A stretch of 31,067 nt of DNA from UBA6164 sp964527325 (GTDB taxonomy: Bacteria > Patescibacteriota > Gracilibacteria > BD1-5 > UBA6164): positions 1-31,067 of the forward strand of contig CAZGNU010000014.1 in NCBI GenBank assembly GCA_964527325.1. Direction: 5' to 3'. Both the position numbers and the translations under genes were made by a program. Shown here piece by piece: positions 20,728 to 28,962 of the stretch. The stretch's first letter is position 1, and the number at the start of each line of letters is the position of its first letter. The notes beneath the pieces are model-generated. The model did no database searches. It had not been told where the DNA came from and saw only the letters and a program-made list of their open reading frames with translations.

Positions 20728-21483
20728 ATGGCAACTGCTACTACAGAAAGTGAAGATTTATTAATTCTTCCACAAGAAGATACAGATACTCTTGTTATGG
20801 ATAAAGAAGCTACTAATGATGAAATTATAGCTCCTACCAATAACTCAATTAGTTTTGATGAAAATGAAATCACATTAGATGATAATTCTTTAGAAGAAAG
20901 TACTTTAGAAATTACTGAAGATAAAGAAGTTAAAAAAGAGGAAAACACTTCTGATTCTTTAGAAATTACTGAAGATAAAGAAGTTAAAAAAGAGGAAAAC
21001 ACTTCTGATTCTTTAGAAATTACTGAAGATATAGATCTTTGAGATTTATCTATTGAAGATTCTGTTGAAGAAAAAAATGAAGAAAATATTTCAGATACTT
21101 TAGAAATTACTGAAGATGTTGATCTTTGAAATTTATCTACTCCTGAAGCTTCAAATGATTCAGTTTGAACTATGGAAGATATATTAGCTAGAGCAATAGC
21201 TGATTTAGATTCTAGATCTGAAATTATTTGAAATGATAAAAAAACAGAAGAAGATAAAAAATCTGATTTTAAAGGACAAATAAAAGATTTACAAGGACAA
21301 ATAAAAGATATTCAAACTAAAATTGATGATTCTGATGAAAAAATATCTGAACTAAATTCTGAATTAGCAATGATAGCAAAAAATAACAAATCTTTAGAAA
21401 ATATGAAAAAGATTAATCCAACTAAAGATATTTCTAGATCAACTTCAAAAAAAGTTCACAATGCTAAAAGAAAAGCAGCATAG
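20728..21483 (+). CDS. Acidic repeat protein with coiled-coil C-terminus
   Basis: 251 aa, unknown function. The ATG at 20728 (MATATTESEDLLILP) is preferred over an upstream in-frame ATG at 20686 because it follows the usual A/T-only leader. The first half is very acidic (Asp/Glu) with an 18-residue repeat SLEITEDKEVKKEENTSD, present about 2.4 times perfectly and then in degenerate form (LEITEDIDLGDLS, LEITEDVDLGNLS). The second half is a coiled coil (QIKDLQGQIKDIQTKIDD) ending in a basic tail KKVHNAKRKAA. There is no signal peptide. The acidic and basic ends suggest a nucleic-acid or ribosome-associated role, but this is inference. It has its own terminator. Confidence 0.8.
20903..21031 (+). 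repeat. 54-bp tandem repeat in coding sequence
   Basis: Perfect period of 54 bp (18 codons), about 2.4 copies, beginning at CTTTAGAAATTACTG (20903, 20957, 21011). Base-perfect copies point to recent slippage or unequal crossing-over, so the repeat number may vary between cells. Confidence 0.9.
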
Positions 21484-21503
21484 TTAAATTAAGCCTTAAC
21501 CTA

Positions 21504-21540
21504 ACAAAAAAACATCAAATTTAATTTGATGTTTTTTTGT
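21504..21540 (+). terminator. Terminator of the acidic repeat gene
   Basis: 18-bp perfect inverted repeat around a single-base centre (21504-21521 with 21523-21540), with a T7 run in the second arm. It is nearly symmetric and could act on both strands. Confidence 0.85.
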
Positions 21541-21542
21541 TG

Positions 21543-21603
21543 TATACAAGGGGCTAAAGCCACCTTGCTAATTTTTAACAAGGTGGCTTTAGCCCCTTGT
21601 ATA
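21543..21603. repeat. Perfect 25-bp inverted repeat
   Basis: Arms 21543-21567 and 21579-21603 are exact reverse complements around an 11-nt loop. The core GGGGCTAAAGCCACCTTG is much more GC-rich than the surroundings. It sits between a terminator and the 3' end of the HAD pseudogene. It resembles a mobile palindromic unit more than a terminator, since it has no T run. Confidence 0.85.
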
Positions 21604-21610
21604 ATAGACT

Positions 21611-22174
21611 TTAATTTACTTTAGATATTTTTGGTTCACCTTCATTATCAAGCATCTCAACAAACATAATTTCTAATTTTGTTCATAAAAAACTCTCAAT
21701 TAATTCTTTATTATTAATAAAAAACTTAGGTCTATCTTCATAAATAATGATTTTACTTGGTATAAATCATAAATCTTCTACTACATATCTAATAGTTTCT
21801 AATACCTTTTCACTAGCATTATCTACAACTATCATATTTATGTGTTCCAAATCAGTAACTTTTGCTTTTTCTTGTTGAAATTTTTCTATTCATGCAGTAA
21901 GAATCAAATCATGATTTTCTCTTAATTTTGAAGCTATTACAGAAGGATATTTTTTATTTTCATATACTTCTTTTATTATTTTATTTATTAGATTGTTTTC
22001 TAAAATAAAATCATTCCATTATTTTCATCTTCTTCACTCTCTATAATCTTTTTCTATAAGTTCTTTAGTAGAAAAAATAGTATCATCATAATCTACGATA
22101 ATCAAATCAATGTCTTTTTTTATGAGAGATTTTTGTTTGTTTTCTAATTTTTTTAGTTCTTTTTTTAAGTCCAT
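21611..22174 (-). pseudogene. HAD-like hydrolase gene with internal TAA
   Basis: 188 codons in one frame. Residues 22-35 carry the HAD motif I as DLIIVDYDDTIFS, motif II is probably LILTAG, and a IIIYEDRPKF segment fits motif IV. Codon 52 is TAA (22019-22021) in the stretch GRRGK-stop-WNDFILENN, after which good coding sequence continues for 136 residues. An AAA-to-TAA change would explain it. Whether this is a real nonsense mutation or an assembly error cannot be decided here. HAD proteins are mostly phosphatases; the substrate is unknown. Confidence 0.65.
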
Positions 22175-22231
22175 GTTTATTATTTTAAATAATTCTTATA
22201 TTTAATATAATTTTATTTTAAAATTAGGCAA

Positions 22232-22259
22232 AAAAAAATGATTTAATTATCATTTTTTT
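22232..22259 (-). terminator. Terminator after the small disrupted gene
   Basis: 11-bp A/T-rich stem with ATGAT/ATCAT core and 6-nt loop. The minus strand continues into T8. Confidence 0.6.
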
Positions 22260-22283
22260 ACTTCTTTTAGAATTTCATCAATA

Positions 22284-22635
22284 TTATCTTGGATAAATAG
22301 TTATTTCAAAATTGTAATTATTCGTATAAATTTGAATTCTACTATCTAAATAATTTGATATTACTCTTGCTCAAGCTCATAATTTATTCATTTCTATTAA
22401 ATCATTTTTTGTTAATCACAAAAAAATATTTATTATATATAATATTTTTTGTCATTTATATTGTAATGAATCTAAGTAATTATTATCAAATTTTTCATTT
22501 TTTCTTGATAGTATTTTATAAGTATTATCACTTACATAGTTTTTAATTTTTTTATATTTTTTAGCAACATCTTTTTTTTATTCTATTTCAATGTCAAATA
22601 GTTTGAGTAAAATCATTTATTGCAAAAATATTCAT
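22284..22635 (-). pseudogene. Hypothetical gene with a frameshift in a poly-A run
   Basis: The ATG at 22635 gives MNIFAINDFTQTIGHGNRIKK and then leaves frame in a run of eight A (minus strand, 22572-22579). With seven A the frame continues as DVAKKYKKIKNYVSDN... to a TAA at 22284, about 116 residues in all, with several TGA glycines (LGLTKNDLIEMNKLGAGARV). The total of 352 bp confirms one extra base. Homopolymer sequencing error, phase variation and decay are all possible. The family is not recognised. Confidence 0.5.
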
Positions 22636-22681
22636 AAAAAAAGGAGCCTAATAATAAATTAAGTTCTTTTAATTATAAATA

Positions 22682-25600
22682 TTACATCTTTAATGTCAAG
22701 TTAATTTTCAAATCTCAAATCTCAACAATTTTATCAATATCTCATTCTTCAATACTTTCTACAATACTTGAAAGAGTTTCTTTTTGTATATAATCTTTCC
22801 ATTTAGATAATATTTCATCAGCATTTGATAAGCAAACTTTTATCCTATCATCAACTTGGTAATCTGCTTCTTTTCTAGCTTCTTGTATTTGTCTTACTAG
22901 ATCTCTAGCATATCACTCAAGTTTTAAATCTTCAGTAATTTCTGGATCCATAGCAATTACCATTCAGAATCCTGCTTCGATTAATGCTCACGCGTCTCAA
23001 GCTTCAAAAACTAGTTCAAAATCTCATTTTTCTAGTATGAATTCTGGGTGAACACATGGGTTCACCCCTACATTTTCCGTAGGGGCAGACCTATGTGTCT
23101 GCCCTTTAATTTTCACAGAACCATTTTCAAGCATTTCAAAATTACCTGATTTAGCTTCTGTCATTATAAATTTTACATCTTTTCAGAATTTTGGTCAGAT
23201 AGCTCTACCATTTGGTTTACATACTTGTTTTGCAAGTGAGTTACCATCAACTACTAGAACTTCTTTTACATTTAATTCTTCTTTTATGATATCGGTATAA
23301 TAAGTATCAAGTTCATCTGTAATTGTTATAGATTTTAGAGGTTGTCTTACTCTTACTTTATTATTTGCTCTCCAAGCTAAACCTAGAGTGATTATTTTTT
23401 GAACTTTATCTGTGTCAGAGTTTAGTTCTGCATTAATTAATTTTTCATCATAAGTAGGGAAGTCTGTTAAATGCACAGATTTATTTCATGTTAAGTCTTT
23501 ATACATATATTCACTTACAAAAGGCATAAATGGAGCTATGATTTTTGTTAGTTCTACAAGAGTGAAGTATAGAGTTTCATATGCCTGTAATTTATCTCAA
23601 TCATTTTCTGATTTCCAGAATCTTTTTCTAGATCTTCTAATATACCAGTTAGTAAGATTATCCATGAATTTAACTATAGGTTTAGCTGCTTCATTTAGTT
23701 TATATGAATCAAATCCAGTACTTACTTCTTTTGTTAATTCATTTAATTCTGAGATTAGCCATTTATCTAGGTTATTATCTCTAATTTTTGATAAATTAAT
23801 TATTTCAGCATTTTTAGGAGCAGGATAATCATGATATTCTGGAATTGTAATTATATTTAATCTATTAGCCTTTAACGCTCTAAAATTTCAAGCATGTCAT
23901 ACAAATAAAACATTTTTTCATTTATTTTCTATTTCTATTTGATTATATGTATTTTGTACTCTTTTCTTAAAATCTTCTATAGTTTCTCCTCAGTTTTCAA
24001 GAATATAATCCCGAATTTTTAATTTATTTTCTCAAATATTATTTTCAATTCATATTGTTTTTAGATCTTTTCATTTTGATTTTCAATAATCCATTTCTCT
24101 AAATCATTCTTTTATTTCTATTTCTAAATTTTCTCATAAATATTTTTTTAATATTTTTGCAGTATGTGCAGCTCTCAGCATTGGAGAAGAAACAATTTTA
24201 TCAATTTTATATCATTTTTCTTTTAATTTTTTACCTGTTATATGTGCTTGTTCTATTCATTTTTCATTTATATCTACATCATCATTTCAACCATTTACTA
24301 TTAGTTTTTTATTATTATCTGTTTCTCAATGTCTCACATAATAAATATTTCATTTTTTTGGCTCAAAATTATCTATATTAGCATAAGTTGTGAAGAAATA
24401 ATAAGTGTTCCATAGAGGAAGTATTACTTTTTTAACTATTTCTTCTACTCAAGTTTCAGCAAATCTAAAGTCTTGTGCTTCAATTACAGGAGAGTTCATT
24501 AAATAAAATCTCATAGCATCAGCTCAGTATTTATCAAAAACTAATTTAGGATCTGGGTAGTTTTGTTTTGATTTAGACATTTTGTGTCAGTCTTCAGCTA
24601 GTACTATACCATTTACTATTACATTTTTCATTGGAGCTTTATCAAAAAGTGCAGTTCCAAGAATAAGTAGGGTATAGAACCAACCTCTAGTTTGATCAAT
24701 TCATTCAGCTATAAAATCTCCAGGAAATTTGAAATTATCAGCGTCTTCAAAAGGGTAGTGTTTACTAGCATAAGGCATAGAACCACTTTCAAACCAACAA
24801 TCTAAAACCTCAGGGATTCTTTTTAATTTTTCACCAGTTTTTGGATGTTTCAAAAATATATCATCAACAAAATGCTTATGAATATCTACTTCTTTATTTG
24901 TATTAGTATAAAAATATTTTCAGTCTTTTTCTTCTATTTGACCGTATTCTTTGTTTAGTTCATACATTTCTTTTATAGAACCAACACAAACCTCTTCTGA
25001 TTTATCATCATTTTGCCAAACAGGTATAGCTGATCCCCAATATCTATTTCTTGATATATTCCAGTCACGAGCTCACTGCACCCATTTACCGAATCTACCA
25101 TTTTTGATTATATCTGGAGTCCAGTTAATTTCCCCGTTATTTGCTACCATTTTGTCTCTGATGCGTTCAACAGCAACGTACCAAGCTGATATAGCTCTGT
25201 ACATAAGAGGGCTTTCACATCTCCAGCAATGAGGATATGAATGGTCTATTGTATTTATTTGTACAACCTTATTTGTGTCTTTTAATTCTTTTAAGGCTAT
25301 TTCATTAAACTCAAAAACTTGAACTCAGTTATTTTCTAGTAAATTTTCAGTATTTCCATTATCAGCTATATGACTCACAAATCAAAGTTTTTGTTCTTTA
25401 CCTATCAGATTATCATCTTCTCAATAAGCCGGTGCTATATGTACGATTCAGGTACCAGATTCAGTAGTTACATGATGACCAGGAACTACAGAATATGAAT
25501 TTTTATCTAACTCCATTCCTAGAGGCATGTTATCAGCTTCATTTAGAGTCCAAAAATCATTAAAAATTGGTTTATATTTCATTCATACAAGGCATTTACC

Positions 25601-26446
25601 TTTGTATTCTCTTAAAATTGTGTAATCTTCTTCATTTTTATAGTAAGTTTCAACTCTGTCTTTTGCAAGAATATATATTTCTTTGTTTTCATTATCTTGT
25701 AATTCTACATAATCTAGATCTTCTCAAACAGCAAGTCATAAATTAGCTACTAGAGTCCAAGGAGTTGTTGTCCAAGCTAAGATATATTTATTTTCAGAAT
25801 TTTCTATTTTGAATTTAACAGTTGCAGTTTTATCTTGTTTATCTTTATAACCTTGATTTACTTCAAAATTTGAAAGGGGAGTGCTACATCTAGGACAATA
25901 CGGAACAACTCTATGACCTTCATAGATTAATCCTTTATCATAGATAGTTTTATATACCCACCAAACAGACTCCATGAAATCAGTATCCATAGTTTTATAA
26001 TCATTATCCATATCTACCCATCTCCCCATTCTTTCTACTACTTTTTCCCATTCACTAGTATAAGTTAAAACATTATTTCTACATGTTTCATTAAAATCAT
26101 GTACTCATACTTTTTGTTCTATATCATCTTTCCCAGAAATTTCTAGCTTTTTCTCAACGATATTCTCAATAGGTAACCCATGACAATCCCACCCAAACTT
26201 TCTATCCACTCTAAAACCTTTCATAGTTTGATATCTAGGTATCACGTCTTTTATTGTACCCGCAAGTATATGTCCGTAATGCGGAGTTCCAGTTGCAAAT
26301 GGTGGTCCATCATAAAAATTAAATTCCGGAGAGTTTTTTCTATTCTCTATACTTTTCTCAAAGATCTTTTCTTCTTTCCAGAAGTTCATTATATCTTCTT
26401 CCATTTTCGGGAAGCTTTGTTTTGGATTTACTTTTTTAAAGTTCAT
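22682..26446 (-). CDS. ileS: Isoleucyl-tRNA synthetase with inserted histidine phosphatase domain
   Basis: 1254 aa, some 200 longer than usual. The class I signatures are HYGH (56-59, in ATGTPHYGHILAGTIKD) and KMSKS (622-626, HKMSKSKQNYPDP). The HYGH form and total layout fit the long, eukaryote-like IleRS type. It attaches isoleucine to tRNA-Ile in the cytoplasm. After RFAETGVEEIV...TTYANIDNFEP the normal anticodon-binding start (DKWLISELNEL) is delayed by about 190 residues, roughly 697-890. These are a full phosphoglycerate-mutase-type histidine phosphatase: YYVRHGETD (RHG 705-707), SSPMLRAAHTA, FREMDYGKS and FVGHAGN (His near 851), so all four catalytic residues are present. A palindromic repeat adds about 20 residues near 1114-1133. 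It is co-transcribed with a GNAT gene 15 nt upstream. Confidence 0.93.
23046..23104. repeat. Double palindromic repeat inserted in ileS
   Basis: Two hairpins, GGGTGAAC...GTTCACCC (23046-23067) and GGGCAGAC...GTCTGCCC (23083-23104), joined by complementary CCCCTA...TAGGGG. It is far more GC-rich than the rest of ileS and encodes GQTHRSAPTENVGVNPCVHP in frame. It is related to the intergenic element at 20224. Confidence 0.85.
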
Positions 26447-26461
26447 GGTTGTATTTGGTTA

Positions 26462-26944
26462 TTAAATAATTTTTAAAAACAATTCTTCTTCATTTCAGTA
26501 TTTATCTTTTATATCTTTAATTTTTTTAAATCAAAAATTAATATATATTTTTTTTGCAATTGGATTATTTGTGAAAAGGTACACATTTCATTTGTATCAT
26601 GAATTAATTATATATTCTAGTGTTATATTAATTAATTTTTTTCATAATCACTTTCCTCTAAAATTTGAATTAACATATACTCATCAAATAAAAATTCATT
26701 CTTCTAATTTATATATTTTTTTTACATCTCGATCGTCATCAATAATACTAGATATTCAAACAAAATCAGTTTTTTCTTGAATAATTAATGTATTAAATAT
26801 TTGATTTTTACTTTTTTTTCTAATTTTTGTAACTGATTTTATAAATTTCAATGATGGTGAATTTTCTTGTAATCATTTTTCTTTCATTTTATTTATAAAA
26901 TCCTCAAATTTTTCTTTATTTTTTAGTTCAGAATATTTTATCAT
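26462..26944 (-). CDS. GNAT family N-acetyltransferase
   Basis: 160 aa, the usual size. The acetyl-CoA binding motif is NSNFRGKGLGKKLINITLEYI (R/QxxGxG/A type), preceded by the strand GIFIGGVYV and followed by GNVYLFTNNPIAKKIYINFGFKK, the typical end of the fold (Asn-Pro-x-Ala...Tyr...GF). The substrate cannot be told. It is 13 nt downstream of the membrane protein gene and 15 nt upstream of ileS, so it is in one operon with them. One rare CGA codon occurs at 26729-26731. Confidence 0.9.
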
Positions 26945-26957
26945 TTATTGTTTTTGG

Positions 26958-27376
26958 TTAATTAAAATATTTTTTTCTTATTTCATATAATACAATTGCT
27001 TGTAAATAGAAAATAATTATAGCTAGTGTCATATAGAGTAAATATTAAATAATGGTGGAATATAAAACATTAATAGTGGATAAATTATAAATATTTCAAG
27101 AATTTGAGGTGGTCAAAATTCAAATCATAAATTTCTAATATCTTTTAAAAATAATTTTAGATTATAATATTTTTTAATTTTTATAGTATTCATTATTTCT
27201 TTAAAAATAATTGTTCAATAGTATCACAGATTATCTCAAATAATTACAACTATTCATGAATAGTAATAATTATTTGTATATTTAAAAGTTAAATATCCTC
27301 AAATCATTGCTAGTGAATATGACATTAATTCACTTAACCGATATCTTTTTATCCATTCTTTTATTTTCTTTTTCAT
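26958..27376 (-). pseudogene. Small membrane protein gene, split by a frameshift
   Basis: The frame from ATG 27376 runs 117 codons to TAG at 27023-27025 (MKKKIKEWIKRYRLSEL...YPLLMFYIPPLFNIYSIGH). It has two or three hydrophobic segments. A second frame overlapping its end gives a natural-looking last helix and basic tail (LLYMTLAIIIFYLQAIVLYEIRKKYF) to TAA at 26958. A one-base shift near 27040 would join them into an about 138-residue protein. Either the 117-residue form is functional or the gene is broken. It is the first gene of the ileS operon. Family unknown. Confidence 0.55.
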
Positions 27377-27401
27377 TATTTAATTTATAAATGTAAAAAA
27401 C

Positions 27402-27430
27402 TTTTGCTTTTTTGTATTTTGTGTTATAAT
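27402..27430 (+). promoter_or_regulatory. Promoter of candidate RNA A
   Basis: Perfect -10 TATAAT (27425-27430) with a poor -35 TTTTGC (27402-27407) at 17 bp. Transcription would start near 27437, just at the base of the structured segment. Confidence 0.5.
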
Positions 27431-27436
27431 AATCTT

Positions 27437-27508
27437 GTAAGATTACCGTGGAAGGTTGAAACATACCTATGATGTGGCTTGACCACTAAACTTGGTAATT
27501 TTTTTTGT
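27437..27508 (+). ncRNA. Candidate small structured RNA A
   Basis: About 70 nt that are more GC-rich than their surroundings. A closing stem GATTACC/GGTAATT encloses two hairpins, AGGT-TGAAACAT-ACCT and GTGG-CTTGA-CCAC, and the 3' strand runs into T8 (27499-27506), which would make the closing stem an intrinsic terminator. A consensus -10 lies just upstream. I tested it by eye against tRNA, SRP RNA (no GGAA/AGCAG domain) and the purine riboswitch and found no match. No ORF covers it. Confidence 0.5.
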
Positions 27509-27510
27509 TA

Positions 27511-27663
27511 TTCTAAAATTTTTGTAAAACAACTTAATAATATAAATCACTTTTTAGATGATATTCTAATTATTCTTAGTATATGTTTCATGTTATTTTA
27601 TTAATTATATTTTCTTCACACAATATTCACATTATATATTTGTATTATATATAAATATGTTTA
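27511..27663. other. AT-rich spacer, nothing identified
   Basis: About 150 bp of A/T-rich sequence between candidate RNAs A and B. No ORF or hairpin of note. TATATATAAATATG near 27646 could include a -10 for RNA B. Confidence 0.5.
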
Positions 27664-27866
27664 ATATTTTTTTACTAGCTAATAGAGAAAGTAGTGTTTT
27701 TCTATAAGGCTTGGATAGAAATGTAAAGACCAGCTCCATTTTCTATCGACACATGAGTGAAATCCTCTTGGAGAGCAAAAGTTTATACATTTTATTACAC
27801 TACTAATAGTATAAACTTGGAGTAAAACTTAAACTATTTACAATTTTGTAAGTAGTTTTTTTTAAA
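27664..27866 (+). ncRNA. Candidate structured RNA B with pseudoknot
   Basis: About 200 nt. Visible helices: GATAGAAATG with CATTTTCTATC (27714-27747, one bulge), CTC-TTGG-GAG-type hairpin at 27764-27774, and AGTTTATAC with GTATAAACT (27780-27817). The loop of the last hairpin contains ACACTACT, which is complementary over 8 bases to AGTAGTGT near 27691, giving a possible pseudoknot. It ends at a good terminator (27831-27863). No ORF. It does not match what I know of RNase P RNA, tmRNA or 6S RNA, though GAGAGCAAA is also found in RNase P. Confidence 0.45.
27831..27863 (+). terminator. Terminator of candidate RNA B
   Basis: 12-bp stem (one G-T wobble) AAACTATTTACA/TGTAAGTAGTTT with a 4-nt loop and a T8 run at its 3' end. 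Confidence 0.75.
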
Positions 27867-27890
27867 TTTCAAGAATTAATTATGCAGCCT

Positions 27891-27912
27891 CCTTCTCCTA
27901 CAAAGGAGAGGG
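27891..27912. repeat. Palindromic repeat, CCTTCTCC family
   Basis: CCTTCTCC-TACAAA-GGAGAGGG, the same stem and loop size as the two copies in the BatC-like gene. It is followed by AATTCAAGGGTGAGG, a tail that often accompanies such elements. Confidence 0.75.
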
Positions 27913-27979
27913 AATTCAAGGGTGAGGTAAGCAAATAAAAGCACAAAATCCAAAAATCTAATTACTTAGAATTTTAAAT

Positions 27980-28191
27980 TTTATGCTTTCGGTTCAAATG
28001 GTTATTTGAAAGTTACCACCTAAAGCTGTGTAATACAATGTAATACGGGTAAAAATATTTGTAATACAATGTAATACGTTACTTGATTTTATTTTGTTAT
28101 CAGAGTGTTTCGACTCCGAGAGGTTCTAGTAGGTTACCCGTTCTTCCTCAAGCTTGTAGTTGATAGCTACTCAGGTGCTTATGTATTTAGA
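27980..28191. other. Structured intergenic segment C with direct repeats
   Basis: No ORF, but many complementarities: TTCAAAT-GGTT-ATTTGAA (27992-28009), ACGGGTAA (28045-28052) with TTACCCGT (28134-28141), TCAGAGT/ACTCCGA (28100-28118), and GTAG-TTGATAG-CTAC (28157-28171). A 19-bp direct repeat, TGTAATACAATGTAATACG, occurs at 28029-28047 and 28060-28078 and itself contains two GTAATAC units. GC content is higher than the flanks. It may be an RNA gene on either strand or a protein-binding array. Both ends are close to terminators. Confidence 0.4.
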
Positions 28192-28197
28192 TAATAC

Positions 28198-28231
28198 AAA
28201 AAAAATAGATTTAATCAAATCTATTTTTTTT
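28198..28231. terminator. Bidirectional terminator
   Basis: 15-bp perfect stem AAAAAAAATAGATTT/AAATCTATTTTTTTT with a 4-nt loop; T-rich on both strands. Confidence 0.8.
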
Positions 28232-28287
28232 ATTTTGAAAATATGATATTATTGTTATAATAATTAAAAATAAATAATCTGTTATTT

Positions 28288-28605
28288 ATGGATAAAATAG
28301 AGAAAAAAATAAAAGATATACTTGGGAAAAATTTAGATAAAGCTAAATTTAGTTATTTTTTGTTTGGCTCAAGGGTTAAATGAGATTATAAAAGAAATTC
28401 AGATTATGATATTTGAGTTTATTGAAAACAAAAACTTGATTTTCAGAAATATTTGAGGTTAAAAAGAGAATTAAATGATAATATTAATTATCCGATAGAT
28501 TTTGTGGATTTTAATAGAGTATGAAAGGATTTTAGAAATTTAGCATTTAAAAATATAAAACTATGGAATCATTGAAAAAATATCAATTTAATAGAGAAAA
28601 ATTAA
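28288..28605 (+). CDS. MNT-type minimal nucleotidyltransferase (antitoxin)
   Basis: 105 aa. The nucleotidyltransferase motif is complete: FLFGSRVKGDYKRNSDYDIGV (GSxxxG...SDxD) at about 26-46, with the third acidic strand in IDFVDF. MNT proteins paired with HEPN proteins act as antitoxins, several by adding AMP to the HEPN partner. The last about 14 codons overlap the start of the HEPN gene by 43 bp, in another frame, so the two are translationally coupled. Confidence 0.9.
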
Positions 28606-28952
28606 TTAAGGCTTTTTTAAAATTAGAAAATGCTATTGAACAGGATTATAATGAATATGTTCAGGATAGTGTAATTCAAAGATTTGAATTTACTTTCGAG
28701 CTTTTATGGAAAACATTAAAGTTTTATCTTTTAGTTCAAGGTTTTGAAGAAACAACACCAAGAAATATATTAAAAAAATCTTTCAAAATTTGATTGTTAG
28801 AAGAAATTGATATTTATATAGATATGATTGATACTAGAAATCTTACTTCTCATACTTATGATGAGATATTAGCTGGAGAGGTGTATGATTTTATTGTTAA
28901 AAATTGTAATAAATTAAAAATAATTGTTGAAAAATTGCCTGAGGGGTTATAA
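28563..28952 (+). CDS. HEPN domain toxin (HI0074 family)
   Basis: 129 aa, all helical, standard length. The HI0074-type core IQRFEFTFELLWKTLKFYL is followed by TPRNILKKSFKIGLL and the catalytic RNase motif Rx4-6H as RNLTSH in IDTRNLTSHTYDE. The HEPN partner of the preceding MNT protein; the pair forms an MNT/HEPN toxin-antitoxin module. The ATG at 28563 lies within the MNT gene. No terminator separates it from the convergent CYTH gene 10 bp away. Confidence 0.9.
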
Positions 28953-28962
28953 AAATTTTTTT

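Noticed and set aside
20610..21002. Serine-rich open frame on the minus strand
   Set aside because: Antisense of the acidic repeat gene; its repeats only mirror the 54-bp repeat of the real gene.
24157..24381. Separate gene on the + strand inside ileS
   Set aside because: Antisense of the histidine phosphatase insert, whose catalytic motifs are all on the minus strand.
27664..27866. RNase P RNA or tmRNA
   Set aside because: The universal GAGGAAAGTCC and ACAGAA...GGCTTAT blocks of RNase P and the tRNA-like ends and ALAA-type tag of tmRNA could not be found.
28029..28078. Possible CRISPR array
   Set aside because: Only two 19-bp units with a 12-bp spacer, and internal 7-bp repeats; no cas genes in the window.
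28096..28167. 72-nt tRNA-like element closed by a 7-bp stem (GTTATCA/TGATAGC)
   Set aside because: Neither strand gives a valid anticodon arm, D-arm or T-loop. On the minus strand GAGTCGAAACACTC resembles a T-arm but the loop is one base short.
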